A model generated the notes under the pieces. That model saw nothing but the letters and a program-made list of their open reading frames with translations, ran no database searches and was not told where the DNA came from. From Pseudomonadota bacterium (GTDB lineage Bacteria > Pseudomonadota > Gammaproteobacteria > Burkholderiales > SG8-39): 39,808 nt of DNA. The translations under genes and the position numbers were made by a program. The stretch covers positions 1-39,808 of the forward strand of contig JAPLRD010000086.1 of assembly GCA_026399375.1 (NCBI GenBank), written 5' to 3'. Below are positions 9,668 to 17,916 of the stretch, piece after piece (position 1 is the first letter of the stretch; each line of letters begins with the position of its first letter).

Positions 9668-10939
9668 TCATGATTGTTTCGCCTGAAATACCAGGGCTTG
9701 CTGCAGCCATTGTTCGACCTGGGCATCGGTGAAGCCGTAATCGCGCAGCGCCTCGCGCGTGTGTTCGCCCAGTTGCGGCGGGGCCGTGCGCACGCTGCGG
9801 CCGGCCAGGGAATCCATCCTGACCGGATTGGCGATTTGCTTCAATGCGCCCAGCAAGGGATGCGTCACCTCCTCCACCAAACGGAGGTGCGCGACCTGCG
9901 CATCGGCGAACACGTCGGAAAGATTGTTGATCGGGCCCGCCGGAATGCCGAGCGCGAGCATTTTCGCGGTCCACTCGGCGCGCGTCGCCAGCTTCAGCTT
10001 GGCTTCCAGCAACGCTTTCAGTTCCTCGCGATTGCGCGTGCGTGCGGCGTTGTCGATGAATCGCTGATCTGAGGGCAATTGCGCAAGCTCCAGCAGTTCG
10101 CACAGTCTTTGCCACATCTCCGGCGTTGCCGGCGCGATATTGAGCGGCCCGTCCGCGGTCTCGAACGCGCCGTAGGGCACGATGACCGGGTGCGCGTTTC
10201 CCGCGAGAACGGGAACCTCGCCCAGGCTGAGATAGCGCTGTCCCTGCACGCTGAGCAGGCCGACCAGGCTTGCGAGCAGCGACGTTTCCACGCGCTGCCC
10301 CCGTCCGCTGACATGGCGCGCGATCACCGCGCCCAGCACGCCGATCGCGCTCCACATGCCCGAGGTGAGATCGCCGATGGCCACGCCCACCCGGGTCGGC
10401 CCGGCTTCGGGCATTCCGGTGAGGCTCATCAGGCCGGAGTAACCTTGTGCGATCTGATCGAATCCGGGCCAGTCGCCGGCGGGACCGCCGCGCCCGAACC
10501 CGGTGATGCTGGCGTAAATCAGGCGCGGATTGGCTTTGGCGAGGTACGCGTAGTGCAGGCCCATGTCCTCCATGGTGCCCGGCTTGAAGTTCTCCACCAG
10601 CACGTCGCTCCTCGCGGCCAGATCGAACAACAACTGCCGCGCGTCCGGATGACGGAAATCCAGCGCCATGCCGCGCTTGTTGCGATTGGCGCTGAGGTAA
10701 TAGACGCTGATGCCCTGATCGAACGGGCCCCAACCGCGGATCATGTCGCCCTTGGGGGTGGGTTCGACCTTGATCACATCCGCCCCCATGTCCGCCAGGA
10801 TCATGGCGCAGAACGGCCCTGCGAGCGCCCGGCTCAGGTCGAGCACGCGCAGGCCCGCGAGCGGCAACGCGCCGGGGTCGCCCCCGCTTCCTCCGGCATT
10901 TTTTTCAGACCGCATATCGCTCACGCTCCACCCCGGCAT
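9668..10939 (-). CDS. Class III (CaiB/BaiF/Frc) CoA-transferase
   Basis: Class III CoA-transferases move CoA between carboxylic acids through an aspartyl-CoA anhydride. The protein has the N-terminal LAGLRVLDLSRALAGPF block, the ADVIKVEP motif, NRNKRGMALDF, and the catalytic Asp in VAIGDLTSGM (residue 190 counted from the first ATG). The length of about 420 residues is normal. The ATG at 10939 directly abuts the cinA stop (TGA-ATG); an ATG at 10915, with GGAG about 10 bases upstream, is an equally fair start. Downstream come a Bug receptor and an unusual crotonase. This looks like a small organic-acid uptake and activation set added to a housekeeping operon. The substrate is not deducible. 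Confidence 0.9.
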   Translation of the reverse strand: MPGWSVSDMRSEKNAGGSGGDPGALPLAGLRVLDLSRALAGPFCAMILADMGADVIKVEPTPKGDMIRGWGPFDQGISVYYLSANRNKRGMALDFRHPDARQLLFDLAARSDVLVENFKPGTMEDMGLHYAYLAKANPRLIYASITGFGRGGPAGDWPGFDQIAQGYSGLMSLTGMPEAGPTRVGVAIGDLTSGMWSAIGVLGAVIARHVSGRGQRVETSLLASLVGLLSVQGQRYLSLGEVPVLAGNAHPVIVPYGAFETADGPLNIAPATPEMWQRLCELLELAQLPSDQRFIDNAARTRNREELKALLEAKLKLATRAEWTAKMLALGIPAGPINNLSDVFADAQVAHLRLVEEVTHPLLGALKQIANPVRMDSLAGRSVRTAPPQLGEHTREALRDYGFTDAQVEQWLQQALVFQAKQS

Positions 10940-11431
10940 TCAGTCATCGAGCAGTTCCAATACGCCCTGCAGCGCCGCGATCACCGACTGGCGCCGCACG
11001 CTTTCGCGGTCGCCGTCGAAATGGCGCGTCTCGGCATGAACCTTCCTGTTGGTACGCACCCACCCGAAGCACACGGTGCCGACCGGCTTGTCCGCGGAAC
11101 CGCCGCCGGGGCCGGCGACGCCGGTGATCGCCACGGCCACGTGCGCGTGGCTGTGGGCGAGCGCGCCGGACGCCATCTCGCCCGCCGTATGCTCGCTCAC
11201 CGCGCCATGCGCCTGCAGGGTGCCCGGCTTCACGTGCAGCATTTCCATCTTCGCAGCGTTGGAGTAGGTGACGAAACCGCGCTCGAACCATTCCGAGCTT
11301 CCTGCGATCGCCGTGACGGCCTGCGCCACCCAACCCCCGGTGCACGACTCCGCGGTGACGAGCAGCATTTCCTGTTCGCGCAGCCTGGCCCCGACGAGGG
11401 TTGCGAGCGTGGTCAGCGTATCGGAGGACAT
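10940..11431 (-). CDS. pncC: CinA C-terminal domain protein / nicotinamide-nucleotide amidohydrolase
   Basis: PncC deamidates nicotinamide mononucleotide in the pyridine nucleotide salvage cycle. The protein consists only of the CinA C-terminal domain (163 residues). It has the motifs LLVTAESCTGGWVAQ, VTYSNAAKMEML and AVAITGVAGPGGGSADKPVG. The ATG at 11431 is preferred; a TTG two codons earlier directly follows the pgpA stop. It is tightly packed with pgpA upstream and the CoA-transferase downstream. The older name for this family is CinA or YgaD. Confidence 0.92.
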   Translation of the reverse strand: MSSDTLTTLATLVGARLREQEMLLVTAESCTGGWVAQAVTAIAGSSEWFERGFVTYSNAAKMEMLHVKPGTLQAHGAVSEHTAGEMASGALAHSHAHVAVAITGVAGPGGGSADKPVGTVCFGWVRTNRKVHAETRHFDGDRESVRRQSVIAALQGVLELLDD

Positions 11432-11437
11432 GCGCAA

Positions 11438-11953
11438 TCAGCCGATCACGGATTTGCATACTGCCATCGCCAGCAGCGTATAGAAGGCGGCGAGGATGTC
11501 GTCCAGCATCACGCCCAGCCCGCCTTTCAGTCTCGCATCGACCTGCCGTATCGGCGGCGGTTTCACCACATCGAAGAAGCGAAAGCCGAAGAACGCGAAC
11601 GCCTGCCACTGCCAGGCCTCCGGGGTCAGCATCAATATCAGCTGAAAAGCGACGATCTCGTCCCAGTTCATGCCGCTGTGATCGGCGATGCCGAGGTCGC
11701 GCCCGGTGCGCGCGCAGGCCCACACGCCGATCAGGAAAGTCAGGCCGACAAACGCAAGCATGCCCAAGGGCCCGTATGGAGCGAGCTGCGGGCTGGCGAA
11801 CCAGTAAATGGGAAAACCGAGCAGCGTGCCCACCGTGCCGGGCGCGAAGGGCGACAGCCCGGTGCCGAATCCGAGCGCAATAATTCGCGCCGGGTGCGCC
11901 AGCATGAAGCCGGCCGTGGGCCGCAGGATTGCGTTAGCTGCCAAAGTGATCAA
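11438..11953 (-). CDS. pgpA: Phosphatidylglycerophosphatase A
   Basis: PgpA dephosphorylates phosphatidylglycerol phosphate in the inner membrane. The 171-residue protein has the signature GFGTGLSPFAPGTVGTL, the acidic MNWDEIVAFQ and the C-terminal KGGLGVMLDDILAAFY, with about four membrane helices. The longest frame starts at a TTG (11953) overlapping thiL by 20 bases. A later ATG at 11905 (MLAHPARIIALGF) would also leave the conserved core, so the start is unsure. The position after thiL follows the order known from many proteobacteria. Confidence 0.93.
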   Translation of the reverse strand: MITLAANAILRPTAGFMLAHPARIIALGFGTGLSPFAPGTVGTLLGFPIYWFASPQLAPYGPLGMLAFVGLTFLIGVWACARTGRDLGIADHSGMNWDEIVAFQLILMLTPEAWQWQAFAFFGFRFFDVVKPPPIRQVDARLKGGLGVMLDDILAAFYTLLAMAVCKSVIG

Positions 11954-12899
11954 ATCCTTTGCTGTCGATCTTCATCGTCTTGCCGTCCGCATCGCGAACG
12001 CAAACCTGCCTCGCCTCTCCGATACTGACGCTGCCGACGCGCGTCAGCAGGAGGCCCGCCACGCCGGCGAGCGCCGCAACCCGTGCGCGTGCGTCCGGAG
12101 CAGCGGTGAACGCGAGCTCGTAATCGTCACCGCCGGCGAGCAGGCATTCCCGCACCAGTTGGTCGTCCGCGCAAGCCATGAGAGCGGGCGAACGCGGCAG
12201 GTCGGCATAGCGCAATTCGACGGCCAAGCCTGAACGCTCTCCGATATGGCCCACATCGGCCGCCAGGCCGTCGGAGACATCGATGGCGCCGGACGCCAGA
12301 CCGCGCAGCGCCAGTCCCAGAGCCACGCGGGGCGAGGGCGCGTGCAGCCGCGCGAGGCAATAGGCGAGCGCTGCGTCCTCGAGCCGGACACGGCCGGCCA
12401 AATGCGCCAGTCCGAGCGCGGCGTCGCCGGTGCATCCGGACACCCAGACGTCGTCGCCGGCTTTCGCGCCGTCGCGGCGCAGTGCCAGTTCCGGCGGCAC
12501 TTCGCCCATCACCGTTATCGAAATATTGCGCGGTCCGCGCGTGGTATCGCCGCCGACCAGTTCCACGCCGAATGCGTCGGCCAGCGTAAAAAAGCCCTGC
12601 GCGAACTGCGCCAGCCAGCCCTCGTCCGCATCGGGCAGCGCCAGCGCCAGGGTCGCATAGCGGGGCGCGGCGCCCATCGCCGCGAGATCGGAAAGGTTCA
12701 CCGCCAGCGCTTTGTGGCCGAGCAGGGCCGCGTCGGCACCGGAAAAAAAATGCCTGTCCTCGACCAGCATGTCGGTGGACACCGCCATCACCATGCCGGC
12801 CTGGATCGCCATCAAGGCGCAATCGTCGCCCACGCCCAATAGGGCCCGCTTCACCGGTCGGGTGAAGTAGCGGCGGATGATGTCGAATTCGGAAGGCAA
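11934..12899 (-). CDS. thiL: Thiamine-monophosphate kinase
   Basis: ThiL phosphorylates thiamine monophosphate to thiamine pyrophosphate. Features include the N-terminal EFDIIRRYF, the metal and nucleotide motif LLGVGDDCALM, STDMLVEDRHF, and GGDTTRGP in the middle. The C-terminal half carries DVSDGLAADVGHI and LAGGDDYELAF, all typical for the family. At 321 residues it has the normal size. No ATG fits the N-terminus; a TTG at 12899 with GAGG a few bases upstream is the likely start. It sits 29 bases after nusB in the rib-nusB-thiL-pgpA string. Confidence 0.94.
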   Translation of the reverse strand: MPSEFDIIRRYFTRPVKRALLGVGDDCALMAIQAGMVMAVSTDMLVEDRHFFSGADAALLGHKALAVNLSDLAAMGAAPRYATLALALPDADEGWLAQFAQGFFTLADAFGVELVGGDTTRGPRNISITVMGEVPPELALRRDGAKAGDDVWVSGCTGDAALGLAHLAGRVRLEDAALAYCLARLHAPSPRVALGLALRGLASGAIDVSDGLAADVGHIGERSGLAVELRYADLPRSPALMACADDQLVRECLLAGGDDYELAFTAAPDARARVAALAGVAGLLLTRVGSVSIGEARQVCVRDADGKTMKIDSKGFDHFGS

Positions 12900-12928
12900 T
12901 GCGCCTCGTGCAATGAAAAAGGCAGGCG

Positions 12929-13381
12929 CTACGCCGCAGCCTTGCCCCTGCCGGGCTTGCGCGCCTTGACCTCGGCCGGGCGCAGCTTGGCGGCGAGCTT
13001 GTCGAGCACGCCGTTGACGTACTTGTGGCCGTCGGTGCCGCCGTAGGACTTGGCCAGTTCCACCGCCTCGTTGATCACCACCTTGTAGGGCACGTCGGGC
13101 ACGTGCGCGAGCTCGTAGGCACCGAGCATCAGCACGCCCCGCTCCACCGGCGAGAGCTCATTGACGGGCCGGTCGAGCAGCGGGGCGAACCCGGCGTCGA
13201 GCTCGGCCGCATCGGCGATCACGCCGTTGAGGAGCAGATCGAGATAGTCGTGGTCCGCCTTGTCATGGCCCTTGAATTCGGCCAGGTGCGCGCGGATCTC
13301 GGCCGTATTTTCCTTCGCCAGCAGCCACTGGTACAGCCCCTGCAAGGCCAGTTCGCGCGCCTTATGCCGTGCGCTTTTCAT
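12929..13381 (-). CDS. nusB: Transcription antitermination factor NusB
   Basis: NusB joins NusE (S10) on boxA RNA in rRNA antitermination. The 150-residue all-helical protein has the family blocks [15 protein letters not shown] near the N-terminus, [16 protein letters not shown], and [15 protein letters not shown] close to the C-terminus. It also has a basic tail, [12 protein letters not shown]. The ATG overlaps the end of ribH by 20 bases, so the two are translationally linked. Confidence 0.96.
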   Translation of the reverse strand: MKSARHKARELALQGLYQWLLAKENTAEIRAHLAEFKGHDKADHDYLDLLLNGVIADAAELDAGFAPLLDRPVNELSPVERGVLMLGAYELAHVPDVPYKVVINEAVELAKSYGGTDGHKYVNGVLDKLAAKLRPAEVKARKPGRGKAAA

Positions 13382-13832
13382 TCCGGATTTCCCTGAGCAG
13401 GTTGGCCATTTCCACCGCAGCCTCGGCGCAATCGCTGCCCTTCTGCGCGATCCGGGCCAGCGCCTGCTCCTCGGTGTCGGTGGTAAGGATGCCGTTGGCG
13501 ATCGGAAGTCCGGTATCCAGCTGGACCTGCGTCACGCCGGCAGCCGATTCATTCGACACGACTTCGAAGTGATAGGTGTCCCCGCGCACCACCGCGCCCA
13601 GGGCGATCAGCGCATTGTAGTGTCCGGTCGCGGCGAGTTGCTGCAGCGCCAGAGGAATTTCGAGAGCGCCGGGAACGCTCACCACCGTGACTTTTTCGGG
13701 ATGCACGCCTAGCGTCGTCAGGCGTTCCAGGCAGGCGCGGAGCAGTCCCGCGCCGATGGACTCGTTGAAACGGCCGCGCACGATGGCGACGCGCAATTCC
13801 GCCCCGTCCAGCGCCGGTTTGATCTCTCTCAT
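13362..13832 (-). CDS. ribH: 6,7-dimethyl-8-ribityllumazine synthase
   Basis: RibH condenses the ribityl pyrimidine with 3,4-dihydroxy-2-butanone 4-phosphate, the penultimate step of riboflavin synthesis. The 156-residue protein has RGRFNESIG, the substrate-binding [11 protein letters not shown] and the catalytic histidine region [12 protein letters not shown]. The ATG at 13832 overlaps the ribBX stop as ATGA. The downstream nusB start lies within its last codons. Together these overlaps point to one coupled operon. Confidence 0.96.
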   Translation of the reverse strand: MREIKPALDGAELRVAIVRGRFNESIGAGLLRACLERLTTLGVHPEKVTVVSVPGALEIPLALQQLAATGHYNALIALGAVVRGDTYHFEVVSNESAAGVTQVQLDTGLPIANGILTTDTEEQALARIAQKGSDCAEAAVEMANLLREIRNEKRTA

Positions 13833-14851
13833 GCCTTCACATCCCGATGAGGTTGCACATATTCCGCCACTTCCAGGTCCCAGCCGGCCATGCTGGGCAT
13901 CTTGCGCGGCGTCGCCATCAACCGCATCTTGCCCACGTTGAGGTCGCGCAGTATCTGCGCGCCTATGCCGTAGGTCAGCAGTTCCATTCTTCCTGCCGCC
14001 CACGGTTTTGCCGTGCTGGCGACGCGCCCGGCCAGTTGCTCGGCGGTTTCGGCGCAATTGAGCAGCACGATAACTTCGGGATCGATCGCCCCGCGCGCGA
14101 GCGCCACGTGGGTCGCGCCGGAGATCTTTTCGCGATAGGCGAGCATGCGAAACGCGCCATGCGCGGTGGCGATGTCGCGTTCGGCCACACGCTCGACCAG
14201 CGACTCGGTCTGGCTGCGAAAATGGATCAGGTCGGCGATAGTGCCGATCTTCAGGCCGTGCGCCTGGCCGAATTCGATCAGGTCGGGCAGGCGCGCCATG
14301 CTGCCGTCGTCCTTCATGATCTCGCAGATCACCGCGGCCGGCGTGAGGCCGGCCAGCTCGGTCAGGTCGCAGCCGGCTTCCGTATGCCCTGCGCGCACCA
14401 TCACGCCGCCCGGTTGCGCCGCGATCGGAAATACGTGCCCGGGCTGTACGATGTCGCCGGGTTTCGCATCACGCGCCACCGCCGCCTGCACGGTGCGTGC
14501 GCGGTCGTGAGCCGAAATCCCGGTGGTGACGCCGGTTGCGGCCTCTATCGAAACGGTGAATGCCGTGCCATGGGATGAACGGTTGTCCTGCGCCATGGGC
14601 GCGAGCTCCAGCTGGCGGCAGCGATCTTCGGTGAGCGTAAGGCAGATCAGGCCGCGCGCGAACCTGGCCATGAAGTTGATTTTCTCGGGGGTGACGAAAT
14701 CGGCGGCGAGTACCAGGTCCCCCTCGTTCTCCCGGTCTTCCTCGTCCACCAGTATCACCATCTTGCCGGCCTTGATGTCGGCAATGATTTCCTCGGTGCG
14801 GCTGATGCAGGCGTTCGAGTGATGCTCGAACAGGCGGTGGACCGGATTCAT
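13829..14851 (-). CDS. ribB: 3,4-dihydroxy-2-butanone 4-phosphate synthase with degenerate GTP cyclohydrolase II domain (RibBX type)
   Basis: The N-terminal RibB domain (about residues 15-215) is intact. It has the metal-binding [12 protein letters not shown] (35-46), DRSSHGTAF-type loop [21 protein letters not shown], and RAGHTEA (153-159). It makes the four-carbon unit for riboflavin. The C-terminal part (about 220-335) resembles GTP cyclohydrolase II but is short. It lacks the zinc-binding cysteines of that enzyme (the SECLTGD and RCDCG motifs) and the RQEGRGIGL loop, so it cannot be a GTP cyclohydrolase. Such RibBX proteins are known from other proteobacteria. A true RibA must be encoded elsewhere. 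The start at 14851 has GGAG 9 bases upstream, and no FMN riboswitch is visible in the leader. Confidence 0.93.
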   Translation of the reverse strand: MNPVHRLFEHHSNACISRTEEIIADIKAGKMVILVDEEDRENEGDLVLAADFVTPEKINFMARFARGLICLTLTEDRCRQLELAPMAQDNRSSHGTAFTVSIEAATGVTTGISAHDRARTVQAAVARDAKPGDIVQPGHVFPIAAQPGGVMVRAGHTEAGCDLTELAGLTPAAVICEIMKDDGSMARLPDLIEFGQAHGLKIGTIADLIHFRSQTESLVERVAERDIATAHGAFRMLAYREKISGATHVALARGAIDPEVIVLLNCAETAEQLAGRVASTAKPWAAGRMELLTYGIGAQILRDLNVGKMRLMATPRKMPSMAGWDLEVAEYVQPHRDVKA

Positions 14852-14879
14852 TTAGCGTGGCTCCATGGGAGAACCGTGG

Positions 14880-14885
14880 ATTATA
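14880..14885 (-). promoter_or_regulatory. -10 element of the ribBX-ribH-nusB-thiL-pgpA operon
   Basis: A perfect TATAAT on the minus strand stands 28 bases before the ribBX ATG. The -35 is weak (GGCTTA with a 16-base spacer). The leader is too short for a riboswitch. Confidence 0.55.
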
Positions 14886-14951
14886 AGCGTTTCCCCATGC
14901 ATAAGCCTCTCCCCGTGCCCGGCTTCCCGGGAATCGGTTTCGAATTTGAAC

Positions 14952-15635
14952 CTAAAAGTATTGCGTGGGGGACCCGAAGAAGGGCGGCCTGCGGCCGACC
15001 AGGGCCTCGAGCATGATCAGCTCGGCGTCCGTATGGTTGATCACCGGCGCGGGTTCGATCATCTTGATCGGCATCTCGCCGCGCGCGTAGACGTAGCGCG
15101 GCGCATCGTGATGCGTGGTGCGCACGGTTTCCCTGGCCTCGGGCATGTTGCTCGCCTGCAGGTCCACCGTGCCGTAGCAGGTGCACACGTAGGTGCGCTC
15201 GGCTTCGACTTCCAGGTAGACACCGGTACCCCGTATGCCTATGGTGGCGGTCGCGGTTGTCAGGTTGCGCCTCCCGCGTCCGAACACGGACAACAGCTTC
15301 CCCGTGACCAGGCGCAGGGAATCGGCGAGCGCCCCCTGCCCCGCCGTGCGCAAGTCGCTGCTTTCCCGGATCAGGAACGCGTCGCCGCCGAGCACGATCA
15401 CGGCCGAACTCCCGGCGCCGGTCGTGACGCCGTCGCCCGGATTCACGGCTACCCCCATCCGCGCCGGCCTGCCGTCTATCAGCACCGTACCTTTGACTTC
15501 CACCATCCCGCTGCCGCCCGCGCCCGCCGCCAGCGCAGCGCGAATCAGCAGCGGCGCACAAACGCCGCCTGCCAGCGCCAGCTTCAGCCAGTCGCGCCGC
15601 GCTTGTCCCAAGCCTGCGCTGCCATGCCTGTGCAT
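14952..15635 (-). CDS. FecR-domain exported protein
   Basis: A 227-residue protein with a twin-arginine-like N-terminus (RRDWLKLALAGGV followed by a hydrophobic stretch to AALAAG). The FecR-like domain covers VKGTVLIDGRPARMGVAV, GDGVTTGAGSSAVIVLGGDAF, and GRRNLTTATATIGIRGTGVY. FecR domains often occur in sensors of surface signalling or in polymer-linked periplasmic proteins; its role here is unknown. A CTC motif (YVCTCYG) follows the core. The start at 15635 is 22 bases beyond fadD, so the two are probably cotranscribed. No sigma factor or TonB receptor lies next to it, which argues against a classical FecIR pair. Confidence 0.8.
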   Translation of the reverse strand: MHRHGSAGLGQARRDWLKLALAGGVCAPLLIRAALAAGAGGSGMVEVKGTVLIDGRPARMGVAVNPGDGVTTGAGSSAVIVLGGDAFLIRESSDLRTAGQGALADSLRLVTGKLLSVFGRGRRNLTTATATIGIRGTGVYLEVEAERTYVCTCYGTVDLQASNMPEARETVRTTHHDAPRYVYARGEMPIKMIEPAPVINHTDAELIMLEALVGRRPPFFGSPTQYF

Positions 15636-15657
15636 ATCGCGGCGCCGTGACAGGGCG

Positions 15658-17322
15658 CTACTTGGCCCGCAGCTCGCGCCGCAGGATCTTGCCTATGGGC
15701 GTCTTCGGCAGGCTGTCGCGGAATTCGACCTGCCGCGGAATCTTGTAGCCGGTCAGCTCGTGCTTGCAATGCTCGATCACCGACTCCTGCGTCAGGTTCG
15801 GATCCTTCTTCACGATCACCACCTTCACCGCTTCGCCGGACCTTTCGTCGGGCACTCCGATCGCCGCGCATTCGAGCACGCCCGGATGCATCGCAACCAC
15901 GCTCTCGATTTCGTTCGGATAGACGTTGAATCCGGAAACGAGGATCATGTCCTTCTTGCGATCCGTGATCGTGACATAGCCCTTGGCGTTCATGTTGCCG
16001 ACGTCGCCGGTTTTGAGCCATCCGTCCTGCAGCACCTTGGCGGTTTCGCCGGGTTGCTGCCAGTATCCCAGCATCACCTGCGGCCCGCGGATGCAGATTT
16101 CCCCGGTGCACTTTTCGATGTCGCCCTCGCCGGTCCAGATCGGCAGTTCGACGAAATCGTCGTTGCGTATCGAAAACTCGGTCGATGAAATCGGCAGGCC
16201 TATGCTGCCGTTCCAGGGCGTGCCGATCGGGTTGATGCTGGCCGCGGGGGATGTCTCGGTCAGGCCGTAGGCCTCGGTGAGATAGTGGCCGGTGACCTTT
16301 TGCCATTGTTCGGCCACCGGCTTGAGCACCGCCGCGCCGCCGCCGACCACGACCTTGAGGCCGGAGAAATCGAGTTCGCCGAAGCCGGGCGTGTTTAAGA
16401 GGCCGTTGAACAGGGTATTGACGCCGGTCAGCACCGACCACTTCCATTTTCCGAGTTCCTTCACGAACGCCGGCAGGTCGCGCGGATTGGTGATCAGCAC
16501 GTTGACCACCCCGAGGCTCATGAAGTAAAGCGTCGTGGTCAGGCAGAAGATGTGGTACATCGGCAGCGGCGAGATCACGATCTCCTCGCCCTCCTTGAGG
16601 CTGCCGCCGATCCATGCCCCGGCCTGCTCTATGTTGGCGAGGATATTGCGGTGGGTGAGCATCGCCCCCTTGGACAGGCCGGTGGTGCCGCCCGTGTATT
16701 GCAGGAAGGCGATGTCCGCATTGGTCATGCTGACCGGCGTGAACTGCTCGCCCGCCTGGCGCAGGCTGATGGCGCCGTCGATGCGCCAGTCGGGCACCAT
16801 CTTCTTCACCTTCTTCACCACCAGGTTCACGATCCAGCGCTTGGGCGCCGGCAACAGGTCGCCCAGCTGCGTGGTGATCACGTGCTCGACTTGGGTTTTC
16901 GCGAGCACCTGTTGCAGCGTGTTGGCGAAATTTTCCACGATGACGATGGCTTTGGCGCCCGAATCCTTCAGCTGATGTTCGAGTTCGCGCGGCGTATAAA
17001 GGGGGTTGACGTTGACCACCGTCATGCCGGCGCGCAGTATGCCGATCAGCGCCACCGGGTACTGCAGCAGATTGGGGCTCATGATGGCGACGCGCTCGCC
17101 TTTTTTCATTCCCGGCAGGCTCTGCAGGAAGGCGGCGAAGTCGCGGCTCAGCCGGTTCAGTTCGGCATAGCTCACCGCAAAGCCGAAATTGCTGTAAGCG
17201 GGCTTGTCGGCGTACTTCGCCAGAATCTTTTCGATCAGATCCGGAATCGAACCGTACCGGTCGGCGTCGATTTCAGCCGGCACGCCCTGCGGGTATTCCT
17301 TCAGCCACATTTTCTCGCCCAC
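15658..17322 (-). CDS. fadD: Long-chain fatty acid-CoA ligase
   Basis: FadD activates fatty acids to acyl-CoA via an acyl-adenylate at the inner membrane. The 554-residue protein has the AMP-binding P-loop YTGGTTGLSKGA (209-220), YGLTETSP, KTGDVG, DRKKDMILVSGFNVYP, and the C-terminal catalytic lysine region KTPIGKILRREL. A GTG at 17322 was chosen as start because AGGAGG lies 7 bases upstream; an ATG four codons later is badly placed. It heads a two-gene unit with the FecR-like gene. The chain-length preference cannot be read from the sequence. Confidence 0.95.
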   Translation of the reverse strand: MGEKMWLKEYPQGVPAEIDADRYGSIPDLIEKILAKYADKPAYSNFGFAVSYAELNRLSRDFAAFLQSLPGMKKGERVAIMSPNLLQYPVALIGILRAGMTVVNVNPLYTPRELEHQLKDSGAKAIVIVENFANTLQQVLAKTQVEHVITTQLGDLLPAPKRWIVNLVVKKVKKMVPDWRIDGAISLRQAGEQFTPVSMTNADIAFLQYTGGTTGLSKGAMLTHRNILANIEQAGAWIGGSLKEGEEIVISPLPMYHIFCLTTTLYFMSLGVVNVLITNPRDLPAFVKELGKWKWSVLTGVNTLFNGLLNTPGFGELDFSGLKVVVGGGAAVLKPVAEQWQKVTGHYLTEAYGLTETSPAASINPIGTPWNGSIGLPISSTEFSIRNDDFVELPIWTGEGDIEKCTGEICIRGPQVMLGYWQQPGETAKVLQDGWLKTGDVGNMNAKGYVTITDRKKDMILVSGFNVYPNEIESVVAMHPGVLECAAIGVPDERSGEAVKVVIVKKDPNLTQESVIEHCKHELTGYKIPRQVEFRDSLPKTPIGKILRRELRAK

Positions 17323-17406
17323 GATGCTGCCCTCCTCGGTTGCTTGAATTCTTCAATGAATTATTGTTTGACCCGGACCGCGGAACGCCCCGGGTGCGCT
17401 CACGTT

Positions 17407-17446
17407 CAAAAAGCGTCCGTGCCTGCGCCGAAGCCTGGCTCGGACG
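17407..17446 (-). terminator. Intrinsic terminator of the small secreted protein gene
   Basis: On the minus strand CGTCCG pairs with CGGACG, with inner GCC/GGC and GC/GC pairs around a TTCG tetraloop, followed by CTTTTTG. It lies 15 bases past the stop at 17462 and ahead of fadD. Confidence 0.7.
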
Positions 17447-17461
17447 TTCGCGGCCCTGGCC

Positions 17462-17812
17462 CTATTTGCACTCGCGCCCGATGCGCGATTTCATCTCCTT
17501 CTGCCGCCGCAGGTACTGGTCCATCACTTTGTCGTCGGCGCCGGCCTTGATGCGCTTGTCTATGTCGGCGAGCTCCTCGGCATAGTTTTCGCACTTGGCC
17601 TGGTGTATCGCATGCTCGCGCTCCTGGCGCTTCGCGGCGATTTCCTGCTGTTGCTGCGAATCCGCTTTGGCCGCGGACGCGCCACCGGCGTCTGTCTTGG
17701 GCCCTTCGCAGGGCCGCTCCTGGTACTGATTGCCGCAGCGGTAGGTCTTCTTTTGCGCCAGGGCCGCGCTGCAGCTGCAGGCGATTGCAAACGCCACGAT
17801 CAGTCGAAACAT
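17462..17812 (-). CDS. Small secreted protein, DUF4124-like
   Basis: A 116-residue protein with a clear signal peptide (MFRLIVAFAIACSCSAALAQ, cleavage after Ala19). The mature N-terminus has TYRCGNQYQERPCEG, which resembles the short cysteine-paired DUF4124 motif. The rest is a charged, probably coiled-coil region rich in Gln, Lys and Glu, with two further cysteines (AKCENY and GRECK at the end). It is predicted to be periplasmic with disulfides. The function is unknown. The start at 17812 has GAGGG upstream, and the gene has its own terminator. Confidence 0.8.
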   Translation of the reverse strand: MFRLIVAFAIACSCSAALAQKKTYRCGNQYQERPCEGPKTDAGGASAAKADSQQQQEIAAKRQEREHAIHQAKCENYAEELADIDKRIKAGADDKVMDQYLRRQKEMKSRIGRECK

Positions 17813-17916
17813 GATTCCCTCTCTACAGTTAAAGCAGATCAGATTACCGTACCGTCTTCGACTACAGCGCCATGGTACCGCTTTGACCGCCCGCCTTCCA
17901 GCGTGCCCGATGCGGG

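Noticed and set aside
14852-14951. An FMN riboswitch ahead of the riboflavin operon
   Set aside because: The stretch between the -10 and the ATG is under 30 bases and has none of the conserved RFN helices.
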